NCBI GenBank assembly: GCA_963660435.1
Contig: CAVKYI010000015.1
Coordinates: forward strand, 1 to 41,120
Direction: 5' to 3'
Length of the DNA stretch: 41,120 nucleotides
Origin: Hallerella sp963660435
Lineage (GTDB): Bacteria; Fibrobacterota; Fibrobacteria; Fibrobacterales; Fibrobacteraceae
Shown: positions 40,568-41,120 of the stretch, piece after piece
How positions within the stretch are numbered: the stretch's first letter is position 1
How the letters are laid out: each line of letters opens with the position of its first letter
Program-made: the position numbers and the translations under genes
The notes under the pieces: generated by a model
What the model saw: only the letters and a program-made list of their open reading frames with translations
Told to the model about the DNA's origin: nothing
Databases searched by the model: none

Positions 40568-40942
40568 ATGAAGAATGTTTGCACGCAAGAAGCTCCGTCC
40601 GCGATAGGCCCGTATTCCCAGGCGGTGATTTCCGGCGGATTTGTCTATCTCTCCGGGCAGATTCCGATAAATCCGGAAACGGGAACGCTCGTGGAAAATT
40701 CCATCGAAGCCCAGGCGGAACAGGTGTGCAGAAACATCGAAGCGATCCTGAAAGCCGCGGGTTCTGAAGTTTCGAAGGTCGTGAAGACGACATGCTTTCT
40801 GCGCCATCTTTCGGATTTTGAAGCTTTCAACGCCGTTTACGAAAGGCATTTTGTCGGGAAGCCCGCACGGAGCTGCGTCGAAGTTTCCGCCATTCCCAAG
40901 GGAGCGCTGGTCGAAATCGAAGCCTTGGCCGAGTTGAACTAA
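40568..40942 (+). CDS. ridA: RidA-family 2-iminobutanoate/2-iminopropanoate deaminase
   Basis: A 124-residue trimeric enzyme that hydrolyses reactive enamine/imine intermediates made by PLP enzymes, protecting the cell. Motifs: GPYSQAVISGGFVYLSGQIP near the N-terminus, then CFLRHLSDFEAFNAVYERHF. KPARSCVEVSAIPKGALVEIEA carries the substrate-binding Arg101 and Glu118. ATG 40568 has GGGAGAAGG upstream. It ends before a strong terminator and the repeat element that closes the window. Confidence 0.95.
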   Translation: MKNVCTQEAPSAIGPYSQAVISGGFVYLSGQIPINPETGTLVENSIEAQAEQVCRNIEAILKAAGSEVSKVVKTTCFLRHLSDFEAFNAVYERHFVGKPARSCVEVSAIPKGALVEIEALAELN

Positions 40943-40970
40943 GAGATACCGGGCGACTTCACCCAAAATA

Positions 40971-40998
40971 AAAAGTCCCGAACGCATTCGGGGCTTTT
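40971..40998. terminator. Bidirectional rho-independent terminator
   Basis: AAAAGTCCCGAA (40971-40982), loop CGCA, TTCGGGGCTTTT (40987-40998). The A-run on one side and T-run on the other make it usable from both strands, fitting a convergent gene beyond the window edge. Confidence 0.85.
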
Positions 40999-41023
40999 CC
41001 TTTTGAAAATGGCAAAACGCTTA

Positions 41024-41120
41024 GGTCACCTCTAAAAATTCAATTTTCAAAAATTTGGTTGCGACGCTTCGCTTGGTCTCATTCAAATTTTCTTAACCAA
41101 AGCAATTTTTAGAGGTGACC
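41024..41120. repeat. Complete dispersed inverted-repeat element (97 bp)
   Basis: A perfect 17-bp inverted pair bounds the element: GGTCACCTCTAAAAATT (41024-41040) and AATTTTTAGAGGTGACC (41104-41120). Inside are CAATTTTCAAAAATTTGG and GCGACGCTTCGCTTGG. No open frame of useful length is present, so it is non-autonomous. Related copies are at 1-53 and 22683-22805. It follows the ridA terminator. The left flank ends in TTA; the right flank is outside the window. Confidence 0.9.

Noticed and set aside
37859..40987. A 1042-codon open frame antisense to alaS, and a 773-codon frame antisense to pflB (6888-9209)
   Set aside because: Both mirror strongly expressed genes with biased codon use, lack recognisable motifs, are rich in Arg/His/Val as mirror frames usually are, and have no ribosome-binding site.
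1..41120. A closed circular plasmid or phage genome, suggested by identical ends
   Set aside because: The content is core chromosomal (alaS, pheT, dnaX, der, xseA) with no replication, partition, capsid or integrase gene. Repeat-bounded contig ends explain the match.

Overview
The window looks like chromosomal DNA from a member of the FCB group, most likely a Fibrobacter-like bacterium (Fibrobacterota). The reasons are indirect: a DUF3276/PUR-domain protein, FloA, a large surface protein with cadherin/Ig-like modules, -10 boxes of the form TATNTT resembling the FCB TANNTTTG type, and moderately GC-rich codon use. Nearly all genes are single-copy housekeeping genes. There is no phage, plasmid or CRISPR, and I see no tRNA or rRNA gene.

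Layout. 1-4183 (minus): a FecR-domain exported protein, an FAD-dependent dehydrogenase and an RluA-type pseudouridine synthase, in tight order. 4272-6344 (plus): DUF3276, ybeY, and a CNNM/CorC-type CBS membrane protein. 6345-6968: a gene-free stretch full of palindromic repeats. 6969-9964: pyruvate formate-lyase and its activase, for anaerobic fermentation. 9915-12454 (minus): exodeoxyribonuclease VII large subunit, an exported flavodoxin and a b-type-cytochrome-like membrane protein. 12510-15405: a solitary PHD antitoxin and a secreted multi-module surface protein. 15698-18271: an AT-richer restriction-modification pair (Dam-like methylase and AlwI-like nuclease), probably acquired. 18311-23133: pheT, dnaX, ybaB. 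23185-28884: two polyprenyl-phosphate sugar-phosphate transferases around homoserine dehydrogenase, then nadC and coaX. 28964-32952: an outer-membrane beta-barrel, UDP-glucuronate decarboxylase, floA, an acidic membrane-anchored protein, PspC and a small orphan. 33076-34715: two lipoproteins. 34739-37791 (minus): der, plsY, gpsA. 37895-40942: alaS and ridA.

The most interesting non-genic signal is a dispersed inverted-repeat element. A full 97-bp copy with perfect 17-bp terminal arms closes the window (41024-41120). Its last 53 bp also open the window (1-53), where they supply the final 11 codons and the stop of the pseudouridine synthase gene. A diverged copy with a 26-bp insertion lies between dnaX and ybaB (22683-22805). 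Other points: dnaX has a run of ten A flanked by 6-bp inverted repeats, with stops immediately downstream in both other frames, as expected for a gamma-type short product. One sugar transferase carries an N-terminal domain resembling a degenerate GGDEF domain. Several genes have a TATNTT box only 6-7 nt from the start codon, suggesting leaderless mRNAs.

All calls rest on reading motifs by eye. No database search was run.
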